Assembly (NCBI GenBank): GCA_017471085.1
Contig: JAFUWW010000057.1
Location: 1-22,383 of the forward strand
Source of the DNA: Bacteroidales bacterium
GTDB taxonomy: Bacteria; Bacteroidota; Bacteroidia; Bacteroidales; UBA932
Direction: 5' to 3'
DNA: 22,383 nucleotides
Below the pieces are notes generated by a model. It worked only from the letters and a program-made list of their open reading frames with translations, did not search any database and was not told the origin of the DNA. Made by a program: the position numbers and the translations under genes. The stretch's first letter is position 1. The number at the start of each line of letters is the position of its first letter. Positions 13,286-19,460 of the stretch are shown piece after piece.

Positions 13286-13891
13286 ATGGAAACGTCCGGA
13301 CTTTCTGTTGAGCGGCATCCTTTTGAGCCGTTCCTGCCCCAGGGTGCCAGGATGCTGTTTCTGGGCAGTTTTCCCCCGCAGCCGCACCGCTGGTCGATTG
13401 CGTTTTACTATCCTAACTGGATCAACGATTTCTGGCGCATCATGGGCCTGATCCATTTCGGAGACAAGGACCATTTCTGCATTCCGGCCGAAAAGCGTTT
13501 TGACGAGGCCCTGATCCGGCAGTTCTGCACCTCGGAGGGGCTGGCCTTGTACGACACCGCCTGCAAAGTGCGCCGCCTCCGCGACAACGCCTCCGACGCT
13601 TTCCTGGAAGTGGTCACACCCACCGATATCCCGGCGCTGCTGGCCCGGATCCCGTCCTGCCGCATGCTCATCACCACCGGCGAAAAAGCCACCGGCGTGG
13701 TTGCCGGACAGTTCGCCTGCCCGGTACCCGCCATCGGCGAATACGTGGAGATGGCCGGTCAAGCCGGCAACGGCCCGGCATCTGCCGGCCGCCCCCTGCA
13801 GTTCTGGCGCATGCCCTCCACCTCCCGTGCATACCCCCTTCCCCTGGCCCGGAAGGCCGATTACTACCGCCGCCTCTTCGCCTCCCGCTAA
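13286..13891 (+). CDS. Uracil-DNA glycosylase family protein
   Basis: The 201-residue protein resembles small UDG-superfamily proteins common in Bacteroidetes that remove uracil or mismatched bases. The first motif is MLFLGSFPP (residues 23-31), followed by AFYYPNWINDFWRI (39-52), a segment LYDTACKVRRL, the strand MLITTGEKA and the late motif MPSTSRAYPL (176-185). The branch of the superfamily and the base removed cannot be fixed by eye. Residues 157-168 form a glycine/alanine-rich insertion relative to the EYVEF-x-GRP arrangement I expect. The gene starts 4 bp after the HAD fusion gene and is probably co-transcribed with it. Confidence 0.78.
   Translation: METSGLSVERHPFEPFLPQGARMLFLGSFPPQPHRWSIAFYYPNWINDFWRIMGLIHFGDKDHFCIPAEKRFDEALIRQFCTSEGLALYDTACKVRRLRDNASDAFLEVVTPTDIPALLARIPSCRMLITTGEKATGVVAGQFACPVPAIGEYVEMAGQAGNGPASAGRPLQFWRMPSTSRAYPLPLARKADYYRRLFASR
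13751..13796 (+). repeat. GC-rich palindromic insertion inside the UDG-family gene
   Basis: GGCCGGTCAAGCCGGC is a near-perfect hairpin (GCCGG/CCGGC), followed by CCCGGCA and TGCCGGCCG. The core CCGGTCAAG(C/T)CGG also occurs in the alkylation-repair gene at 15.85 kb. It adds about 8-12 residues to the protein without breaking the frame. Confidence 0.45.
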
Positions 13892-13952
13892 TTCCCCGCT
13901 CCACCGGTCCTCCCGACACGGAATGGCAGGATATATTTTTGTCTTTTTTCAT

Positions 13953-13960
13953 TATCTTTG
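13953..13960 (+). promoter_or_regulatory. -7 box of the alcohol dehydrogenase gene
   Basis: TATCTTTG at 13953-13960 matches TAnnTTTG and gives a leader of about 60 nt to the ATG at 14027. A second match, TATTTTTG, is at 13934-13941. No clear -33 box. Confidence 0.5.
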
Positions 13961-14026
13961 CAAAGGGCGAAGGCCGCCCGACAGCAGGGCCGGTCAACCA
14001 CTGCAGAAAACAAAAACACCATACCC

Positions 14027-15190
14027 ATGAGAAATTTTGAATATTGTACCCCTACCCGCCTCCTCTTCGGGAAGGGCGTTATTGAGAAACTGCCCGGCGT
14101 GCTGGGCGGAATCGGCAAGAAAGTGCTCCTGACGTACGGAGGCGGAAGCATCAAGAAGATCGGCCTTTACGATAAGGTCAAGGAACTGCTGAAGGGATTT
14201 GAAGTCACGGAACTGCCTGGGATTCAGCCCAATCCCAAGTACAATCCTTCCGTGCTGGAGGGAGTGCGGCTGTGCCGGGAGAACGGCATCGAGGTAATCC
14301 TGGCAGTGGGCGGCGGCAGCGTGCTGGACTGCTCCAAAGCCATCGCGGCGGGGGCCTGTTACGAAGGCGACCCCTGGGACCTCATCTCCTACCAGGTGAA
14401 GGCAAAATCGGCCCTCCCAATTGTCGATATCCTCACGCTGGCGGCCACCGGCAGCGAATACGACTGCGGCGGCGTGATTTCGCGCACCGAAACCAACGAC
14501 AAAATCGGCTACATGGACCCGCTGCTCTTTCCAAAAGTCTCCTTTCTGGACCCGTGCTACACCTTCAGCGTTTCCCGCAAGCAGACGGCCGCCGGCTGTG
14601 CCGATGCCATGAACCACATCCTGGAGCAGTACTTCTGCGAAGAGGCCACCCTGATGAACGACGGCTTCTGCGAGGCAGGCCTTAAGAGCCTGATGGAGAA
14701 CGGAAAAGCCTGTCTGGAGAATCCCGAAGACTACCAGGCCCGGGCCGAAATGATGTTTGTCTGCACCCTCGCGTGCAACGACATCATGTCCCTTGGAAAC
14801 AGTTCGTCCGGCTGGCCGATGCACGGCATCGAGCACGCCCTCAGCGGCTACTACGACATCACCCACGGCGAAGGCCTGGCCATCATCACCCCCCGCTGGA
14901 TGCGCCACATCCTGAGCGGACGCACCCTGCCCCGCTTCGTCAAGTACGGGGTGAATGTCTTCGGCATCGACCCGCAGCTTCCGGAAATGGAGATCGCGGA
15001 AAAGGCCATCGAGCGCACCTACGCCTTCTTCCAAGAGATGGGCATCCCGATGCATCTGCGCGAGGTGGGCATCGGCCCGGAAAGGCTGGAAGAAATGGCC
15101 CATCATGTGGCGGTGAACGAGGGACTTGAGAATGCCTATGTGCCGCTCACGGAGAAAGATATCCTGGAAATTCTGACAGCATCGCTGTAG
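14027..15190 (+). CDS. Iron-containing alcohol dehydrogenase (BdhA/YqhD-like)
   Basis: The 387-residue enzyme is a group III metal-dependent dehydrogenase reducing aldehydes or butanal with NAD(P)H. It starts FEYCTPTRLLFGKG as in butanol dehydrogenases. The nucleotide-binding motif AVGGGSVLD is at 93-101. Presumed metal ligands are D193, H197 (ADAMNH), H266 (PMHGIEH) and H280 (DITHGEGLA). Length is normal for the family. The ATG at 14027 is preferred over upstream starts because they precede or sit on the predicted promoter. The alkylation-repair gene follows after 16 bp and is probably on the same transcript. The physiological substrate is unknown; fermentation or aldehyde detoxification is plausible. 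Confidence 0.92.
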   Translation: MRNFEYCTPTRLLFGKGVIEKLPGVLGGIGKKVLLTYGGGSIKKIGLYDKVKELLKGFEVTELPGIQPNPKYNPSVLEGVRLCRENGIEVILAVGGGSVLDCSKAIAAGACYEGDPWDLISYQVKAKSALPIVDILTLAATGSEYDCGGVISRTETNDKIGYMDPLLFPKVSFLDPCYTFSVSRKQTAAGCADAMNHILEQYFCEEATLMNDGFCEAGLKSLMENGKACLENPEDYQARAEMMFVCTLACNDIMSLGNSSSGWPMHGIEHALSGYYDITHGEGLAIITPRWMRHILSGRTLPRFVKYGVNVFGIDPQLPEMEIAEKAIERTYAFFQEMGIPMHLREVGIGPERLEEMAHHVAVNEGLENAYVPLTEKDILEILTASL

Positions 15191-15206
15191 GGCATCATCG
15201 AGAAAA

Positions 15207-16025
15207 GTGAACCTCTACGAAACCATTCTGGCGGCAGCCGATCCCTCGCAAGTGGAGGGTTTGAGCCGGTTCTTCAAGACCGGCCCCGGGCAGTACGGAG
15301 AGGGAGACAAGTTCCTGGGAATCAAGGTGCCCGTGACGCGGAGCATCGTGAAGGAGTGCTGGCGGACCATCAGCTTTTCCGAGCTGGAACGCTGCATCGG
15401 GAGCGAGTACCACGAAGTGCGCCTGGCGGCCCTGCTGACGCTTGTGGAAATCTTCAAGCAGGCAGGAAAATGGCAGGCCGCAGAGAATGATTCTCCGGAA
15501 ATCAGGCAGCGCTGCATCGACTTCTACCTCTCCCACACAGACCGCATCAACAACTGGGACCTGGTGGATCTCAGCTGCTATCCGCTGCTGGGCGAATGGC
15601 TCCTTCCGCAGAAGGACCGAAGCCTCCTTTACAACCTGGCCCGCGGCGGCCGCACCATCTGGGAGCAGCGCATCGGCATGGTGAGCACCATGACCTTCAT
15701 CCGTCACGGGCAGCTCACGGATACTTTTGCCATTGCCGATATCCTCCTGCACCATCCCCACGACCTCATCCATAAAGCCGTGGGCTGGCTCCTCCGCGAG
15801 GCCGGAAAACGCGACCAGGCGGCCCTGGAGCGGTGGCTTCAGGCGCCCCCCGGTCAAGTCGGGGGCAACGTCATGTCCGGCAACGGCCGGGCTTCTCTCC
15901 CCCGCTGCCGGCAGATGCCCCGCACCATGCTGCGCTACGCCATCGAGCGGTTTCCCGAAGCCCTGCGGCAGGTCTATCTACATCCGAGGCCTCAGGCCAG
16001 CACAATCCGGTACGAGAAGCCGTAG
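15207..16025 (+). CDS. AlkD-like DNA alkylation repair protein
   Basis: AlkD proteins are HEAT-repeat DNA glycosylases that excise bulky or cationic alkylated bases. The 272-residue protein has the expected blocks: GEGDKFLGIKVPVTR near the start, HEVRLAAL, NNWDLVDLS (117-124, with the catalytic aspartate), IWEQRIGMVSTM (about 151-162), HKAVGWLLREAGKRD and MPRTMLRYAIERFPE (238-252). It is about 40 residues longer than usual. Part is a glycine/proline-rich insert at about 213-232 and part a C-terminal extension after VYLHP. The start is GTG at 15207, since the family N-terminus begins there and no ATG fits. Its last 34 bp overlap the 3' end of the convergent epimerase gene. Confidence 0.88.
   Translation: MNLYETILAAADPSQVEGLSRFFKTGPGQYGEGDKFLGIKVPVTRSIVKECWRTISFSELERCIGSEYHEVRLAALLTLVEIFKQAGKWQAAENDSPEIRQRCIDFYLSHTDRINNWDLVDLSCYPLLGEWLLPQKDRSLLYNLARGGRTIWEQRIGMVSTMTFIRHGQLTDTFAIADILLHHPHDLIHKAVGWLLREAGKRDQAALERWLQAPPGQVGGNVMSGNGRASLPRCRQMPRTMLRYAIERFPEALRQVYLHPRPQASTIRYEKP
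15846..15893 (+). repeat. GC-rich palindromic insertion inside the AlkD-like gene
   Basis: CCCCCG (15847-15852) pairs with CGGGGG (15860-15865) around GTCAAGT, then a second GC-rich part with GTCCGG and GGCCGGG. It encodes about 20 residues (GQVGGNVMSGNGRAS) lying between the conserved KRDQAALERWL and MPRTML blocks, where relatives have only a few residues. It shares the core CCGGTCAAG with the insertion at 13.75 kb. Confidence 0.5.
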
Positions 16026-16840
16026 GTGCCGCCGGGCCGGAGGGTGTGGATAAGGTCTTTCTCGGAGATGTCGCCGGTGAAGCCGGTGCGGTCGGTGATG
16101 CCGCACCAGGGTTCGATGCAGACGAAAGGGCAGCCGGGTTTGGACGGAGCCCAGAGGCCAAACGCCTCAGCCATCGGCGATTCCACGGTGAGGACCTTCC
16201 GGCCGGCCTTGTCCAGGAGGGCGCAGGAAGCGACCTGCGAGCCTTCGATCAGGAGGGCATCGGCCCGGAACGTTTCGCCGATGATGGGGATGTGCTCGCC
16301 CAGCGGCCGGGGCATCGGGTACGGGCTGCGGAGACCGGCATCTATGTACGTGAAAGCCAGCGGGTTGATGGGTTCACCATCGGCATTGTAGCACTCGAAA
16401 TAGCCGTGCACGGGGTCTTCGGGCCGATAATCCGGCAGCAGGAAGGCCGGGTGCGCCCCAATCTGGAAGTACAGGGCCGACGGGCCGATGTTGCGCACCG
16501 TCCAGGCGCAGAGGACAGAGCTGTCATCCACCTCGTAATGCACCTGGAGTTCAAAGGGATAGGGGTAATTCTCCGACGGTTCCCTCCGGACCAGCCGGTA
16601 CGCATGCGCCCCCACCGGCTCGAAATCCGCGTCCCGCGCGAAGCCGTGCTGGCCCATGGTGAAACAGCGGCCATCGGCCCGGAGGGTTTTTCCGTTCACT
16701 TGCCCCACGATGGGGAACAGGATGGGCGCCACGCGGCCCCAGAAGGCCGGATCGGCATTCCACATGTACTCTTTTCCGGCCCGGGAGATGCCCCGGAGCT
16801 CACCGCCGTGCGCGGAGGTAACAATTTGAATCTTATCCAT
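15992..16840 (-). CDS. Aldose 1-epimerase family protein (LacX-like)
   Basis: The 282-residue protein belongs to the galactose-mutarotase-like fold, LacX-type branch, interconverting sugar anomers or sugar phosphates. Recognisable blocks are SAHGGELRGISRAGKEYMW near the start, WGRVAPILFPIVGQ, MGQHGFARD, FQIGAHPAFLLP (catalytic-type histidine) and the late CIEPWCGI with the conserved acidic residue. Length is normal. The ATG at 16840 gives the family N-terminus. A promoter lies about 160 bp upstream, leaving a long repeat-containing leader. It overlaps the convergent alkylation-repair gene by 34 bp. The sugar is unknown. Confidence 0.9.
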   Translation of the reverse strand: MDKIQIVTSAHGGELRGISRAGKEYMWNADPAFWGRVAPILFPIVGQVNGKTLRADGRCFTMGQHGFARDADFEPVGAHAYRLVRREPSENYPYPFELQVHYEVDDSSVLCAWTVRNIGPSALYFQIGAHPAFLLPDYRPEDPVHGYFECYNADGEPINPLAFTYIDAGLRSPYPMPRPLGEHIPIIGETFRADALLIEGSQVASCALLDKAGRKVLTVESPMAEAFGLWAPSKPGCPFVCIEPWCGITDRTGFTGDISEKDLIHTLRPGGTYGFSYRIVLA

Positions 16841-16943
16841 TTATGACGAATTCCATTGGGGACTGCACCAGGCCGATGGAGGGGCTTCGCTGCACGGGGT
16901 TCCGGGCGCTCCCCTTCGGGCACTCCCGCACCGGCCTTCTGCC

Positions 16944-16979
16944 CGGCTTTCTGTTCGGCTTTCTGTTCGGCTTTCTGCC
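16944..16979. repeat. 12-bp tandem repeat, 3 copies, in the epimerase leader
   Basis: CGGCTTTCTGTT occurs at 16944-16955 and 16956-16967, with a last copy ending CC at 16968-16979. It lies in the predicted 5' leader of the epimerase gene. No function is evident. Confidence 0.75.
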
Positions 16980-17000
16980 AAGCCCTCTGCCCGGCCGATT

Positions 17001-17031
17001 CAAAGATACACATTTATGTGGAAAAGAACAA
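17001..17031 (-). promoter_or_regulatory. Epimerase gene promoter
   Basis: On the minus strand TTG (17031 to 17029), a 20-bp spacer and TATCTTTG (17008 to 17001) form a full Bacteroidetes promoter. The leader to the ATG at 16840 would be about 155 nt. Confidence 0.6.
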
Positions 17032-17158
17032 GAGGGCCCTGAGGGTAGTGGGCGGGGGCTGGCAGGGATGGGTGCGCGATCTGGAAACGGCGGTGGAGCA
17101 GCACATCCGCATGTGCCATTGCCTGGTGGAGCCTAACCGCCTGAAAATCAGCGTTTAA
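17018..17158 (+). CDS. Small unrecognised reading frame, 46 aa, possible remnant
   Basis: From GTG 17018 the frame reads VEKNKRALRVVGGGWQGWV, then RDLETAVEQHIRMCHCLVEP and NRLKISV. Its composition looks protein-like, with an amphipathic helix in the middle, but I do not recognise it. The frame is open further upstream, so this may be the end of a larger decayed gene. Its 5' end overlaps the epimerase promoter on the other strand. A hairpin follows 9 bp after the stop. Confidence 0.3.
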   Translation: MEKNKRALRVVGGGWQGWVRDLETAVEQHIRMCHCLVEPNRLKISV

Positions 17159-17167
17159 CGTGTGTTT

Positions 17168-17191
17168 CCTGTGTGTCCGGAGACGCACAGG
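17168..17191 (+). terminator. Hairpin, 10-bp stem, possible terminator
   Basis: CCTGTGTGTC pairs with GACGCACAGG (one G-T wobble) around the tetraloop CGGA. There is no T-tract after it on either strand, so termination is only a guess. Confidence 0.45.
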
Positions 17192-17256
17192 GACATATAG
17201 TAAAGAGTTAATAAACAATCAATTAGCCTCCACGGAAACGTGGCCATCAATCCACC

Positions 17257-17538
17257 TCGTACCACCGCACTCAGATTGACCTGACCTAAAACTCCAACCA
17301 CATCGAGGGCAGCAGGCTCACCCATGAGCAGACCAGATACATTTTCGAAACCAACACGATTGGCATAACGGAAGACAGCATCAATGTGGACGACATTGTG
17401 CAGACCACCAAACACTTGCGATGTATTTACTACATCATTGACCACGCAGATGACCGTCTTTCGGAAGCCATCATCAAGGAACTCTACAGGATCCTAAAGA
17501 CCGGCACTTCAGACAGTTTGCCGCTTTGCTATTATTAG
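17257..17538 (+). pseudogene. Fic-family protein remnant with a nonsense codon
   Basis: Fic proteins transfer AMP or similar groups to target proteins. The plus strand reads SYHRTQIDLT, a TAA stop (17287-17289), then NSNHIEGSRLTHEQTRYIF and ETNTIGITEDSINVDDIV, on to LYRILKTGTSDS. This matches the region before the catalytic core in Fic proteins, where the family has LTYNSNHIEGS, so the stop replaces a tyrosine codon. Homology ends after GTSDS and a stop follows at 17536. The start, the catalytic HPFxxGNGR motif and the C-terminal winged helix are all absent. This is a decayed fragment, not a functional gene. Confidence 0.85.
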
Positions 17539-17587
17539 TATTTCCCGTATAACTAATATTAGTTTTTAATGTATTGCTATTATTAGT
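17526..17587. repeat. Cluster of TATTAGT/ACTAATA boxes with a 14-bp palindrome
   Basis: TTGCTATTATTAGT occurs twice (ending 17539 and 17587, 48 bp apart). Between them lies the perfect palindrome AACTAATATTAGTT (17551-17564). The boxes sit downstream of a minus-strand promoter-like sequence, in AT-rich DNA unlike the surroundings. They look like operator sites left from a lost gene. Confidence 0.55.
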
Positions 17588-17627
17588 TTTTACTGCAATA
17601 TAATATAAATAAATGAATTAGCAATGC

Positions 17628-17656
17628 CAAATATAATCATTTTACCCGAGTTTCAA
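17628..17656 (-). promoter_or_regulatory. Orphan promoter pointing into the Fic remnant
   Basis: On the minus strand TTG, an 18-bp spacer and TATATTTG (17635 to 17628) resemble a Bacteroidetes promoter, with a spacer slightly short. It points left, but no leftward gene follows. The 16 bp CAAATATAATCATTTT here is identical to that at the queD promoter (11998-12013). Confidence 0.4.
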
Positions 17657-17663
17657 GAACGTC

Positions 17664-18560
17664 TCAATGCTCCTGCGCCCAGATCTGCTCGAAGTAGCGT
17701 CGCAGAAGGGGCTCGTCGGCAATGATCTTCCGCAGGTCTTCCAGCCGGGCGGCGTTCGGGGACTCCGGAATCCAGAGTTTCAGGTAGCCGCCGTAGTAGT
17801 ATTTCTCATGGAGGTGCTCCACCGTGCGCTGCCAGTGACCCTCTTTTTCCAGCTCCGGGTAATGCGCCAGGCCGAACTGCACGGTGCGGCGGATAATCTG
17901 CTCCGGGTCTATGAGACGGTCTGCCTCCGCCACCAGTCGGCCGTAGAGGCTGCGGGGCGCATGGTCCGACGACGCCCGGTGGTCTTCCGCGGCCTCCGCG
18001 ATGAGGGCGATCTCCTCCGGGCCGAACCAATCCCCGAGCCGGGTCATCTCCCGGATGATGCGTCCGCTCTCCAGGTGATGCGTCTTGCGGTCTATGGCAA
18101 GGCCCAGGTCGTGGCAGGCGGCGGCATAAAGGACGTCGCGATCGGCCTCCGGGTAGTAGGCCGACATCTGCATGGCCCGCTGCACCACGCTGCGGGCATG
18201 GTCTTCCCGGTGCGCCTTGTCAAAGGCTGCATAGCGCGGAATGATTTCCTCTTCGATGAAGCCCGCAAGGAGCGGATCCACGCCCAGAAGCTCCGCAGCC
18301 AGCAGCGGAAGGAGATGCTCGTCGGCCGGAAGCCAGCGGACCTCCCGCAGCTGGGTATAGTCCAGCCAGCGGGCGGCTTCGTGCTCGTTCAAATGCGGGG
18401 CCTCGCCCCGGAGCGTGCAGATGTAGCAGTGCAGCGTGAGGTGGAAGTCCGGGTAATCCCAGTCCACGGTCTTCAGGAGCCGCCCAATGCCGATTTCAGT
18501 ATCCAGATCTTCCCGGATTTCCCGCTTCAGGGCCTCTTCCGGAGACTCCCCCGCCTCCAT
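17664..18560 (-). CDS. Nudix-HD protein: MutT-like domain lacking its N-terminus, fused to an HD phosphohydrolase domain
   Basis: The 298-residue protein from the ATG at 18560 starts inside the Nudix box. FPGGK is encoded just upstream in the same frame, then MEAGESPEEALKREIRED gives G-x5-E-x7-RE-I-x-E with D for the last E. The rest of a MutT domain follows (TVDWDYPDFHLTLHCYIC, HEAARWL, WLPAD, to about 90). Residues 105-298 are an HD domain with H121, H150-D151 and D214 as likely metal ligands, and EDHRASSDH as a family block. About 35-40 residues before FPGGK, normally the first Nudix strands, are missing. That DNA encodes the end of the EamA exporter in another frame. The Nudix part is therefore probably inactive or misfolded, while the HD part may work. 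Treat it as possibly broken. Confidence 0.75.
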   Translation of the reverse strand: MEAGESPEEALKREIREDLDTEIGIGRLLKTVDWDYPDFHLTLHCYICTLRGEAPHLNEHEAARWLDYTQLREVRWLPADEHLLPLLAAELLGVDPLLAGFIEEEIIPRYAAFDKAHREDHARSVVQRAMQMSAYYPEADRDVLYAAACHDLGLAIDRKTHHLESGRIIREMTRLGDWFGPEEIALIAEAAEDHRASSDHAPRSLYGRLVAEADRLIDPEQIIRRTVQFGLAHYPELEKEGHWQRTVEHLHEKYYYGGYLKLWIPESPNAARLEDLRKIIADEPLLRRYFEQIWAQEH

Positions 18561-19458
18561 TTTCCCGCCCGGGAACGGCTTACAAGCACGACGCCGCCCA
18601 CCACCAGCACCGACGCCAGAATCTTCTGCCAGCTCAGCGAATCCACGCCGGCCCAGATGCTTACGATGGCCGCGATGATGGGCTGCAGGTAGGAGTACAT
18701 GCTCACGAGGGTGGGCCGGATGAACTTCTGCCCGTAAGGAATCAGGAAGTAAGCCACGAAGGTGGCGAAGAAAATCAAGTACCCGATCTCCCAGAGGACA
18801 TTCCCCGGGATGGCGGAGAAATCCGTGGTTGCCAGACCTTTAGCCGATATCGGCAGGGAAACGATCAGGGAGAAAAGGAACGACCACTTCATGAACGTGA
18901 TCACGATGTACTTGGCAATCAGCGACCGGAAGAGGCCCAGATAGGGGAAAAGCTGAGGCTGTTCACCAGCAGCAGCGCGACGCCCCACGGGGATGTGGCC
19001 GCGGCTCCCCCTTCGTGGACGGAATTGAAAATGAGGAACAGGATGCCGGCGAAACTGAGCGCCACGCCGCCGGCCTTCTTCCCCGTGATGGGCTCCTTCA
19101 GGAAAAGGAACGCGAAAATCATGGTAAAAATAGGCCCCAGCGTGCCGATGATGGCCGTGTCGATGGCCGACGTCATGGTGATGGCCATCAGGAATGTCAT
19201 CTGGGGGATAAACAGCCCCACCAGGGATGCCGCCGCAATCTTCCCGTAGTCCTCCTTGTCCACCTTTTCCTTGGGCACAAAAAGGGAAAGCAGCCAGAAA
19301 AGGGCGCTGGCCCCGATGGCCCGCAGCGTGAAAAGCACATACGGGGAGATGGTTCCGGAATTGGCTATATCCTTGCAGAACACAAGGTTAAGGCCGAATA
19401 TCGTATAGGCCGCCGCAATGGAAAGGTGCCCTTTGAGCTGGTCTTGGTTCGTCGCCAT
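18527..19458 (-). pseudogene. EamA/DMT-family exporter, frameshifted
   Basis: EamA proteins are ten-helix drug/metabolite exporters of about 300 residues. The first frame (19458 to 18919) gives about 170 good residues with five to six membrane helices (HLSIAAAYTIFGLNLVFCKD, AIDTAIIGTLGPIFTMIFAF) up to VALLLVNSLSF. The frame then changes at a TTTTCCCC run (minus strand, 18951 to 18944). The rest continues in another frame as YLGLFRSLIAKYIVITFMKW to ASVLVVGGVVLVSRSRA. One missing base in the run explains it: a real mutation or an assembly error. The 3' end runs into the Nudix gene. The start at 19458 lies 2 bp after the uvrA2 stop, so the genes are co-transcribed. Confidence 0.85.
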
Positions 19459-19460
19459 GC

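Noticed and set aside
15992..16025. Overlap of the AlkD-like and epimerase genes as a sign of a misplaced stop
   Set aside because: Short convergent 3' overlaps are common; the epimerase end is family-like and only the AlkD tail is extended.
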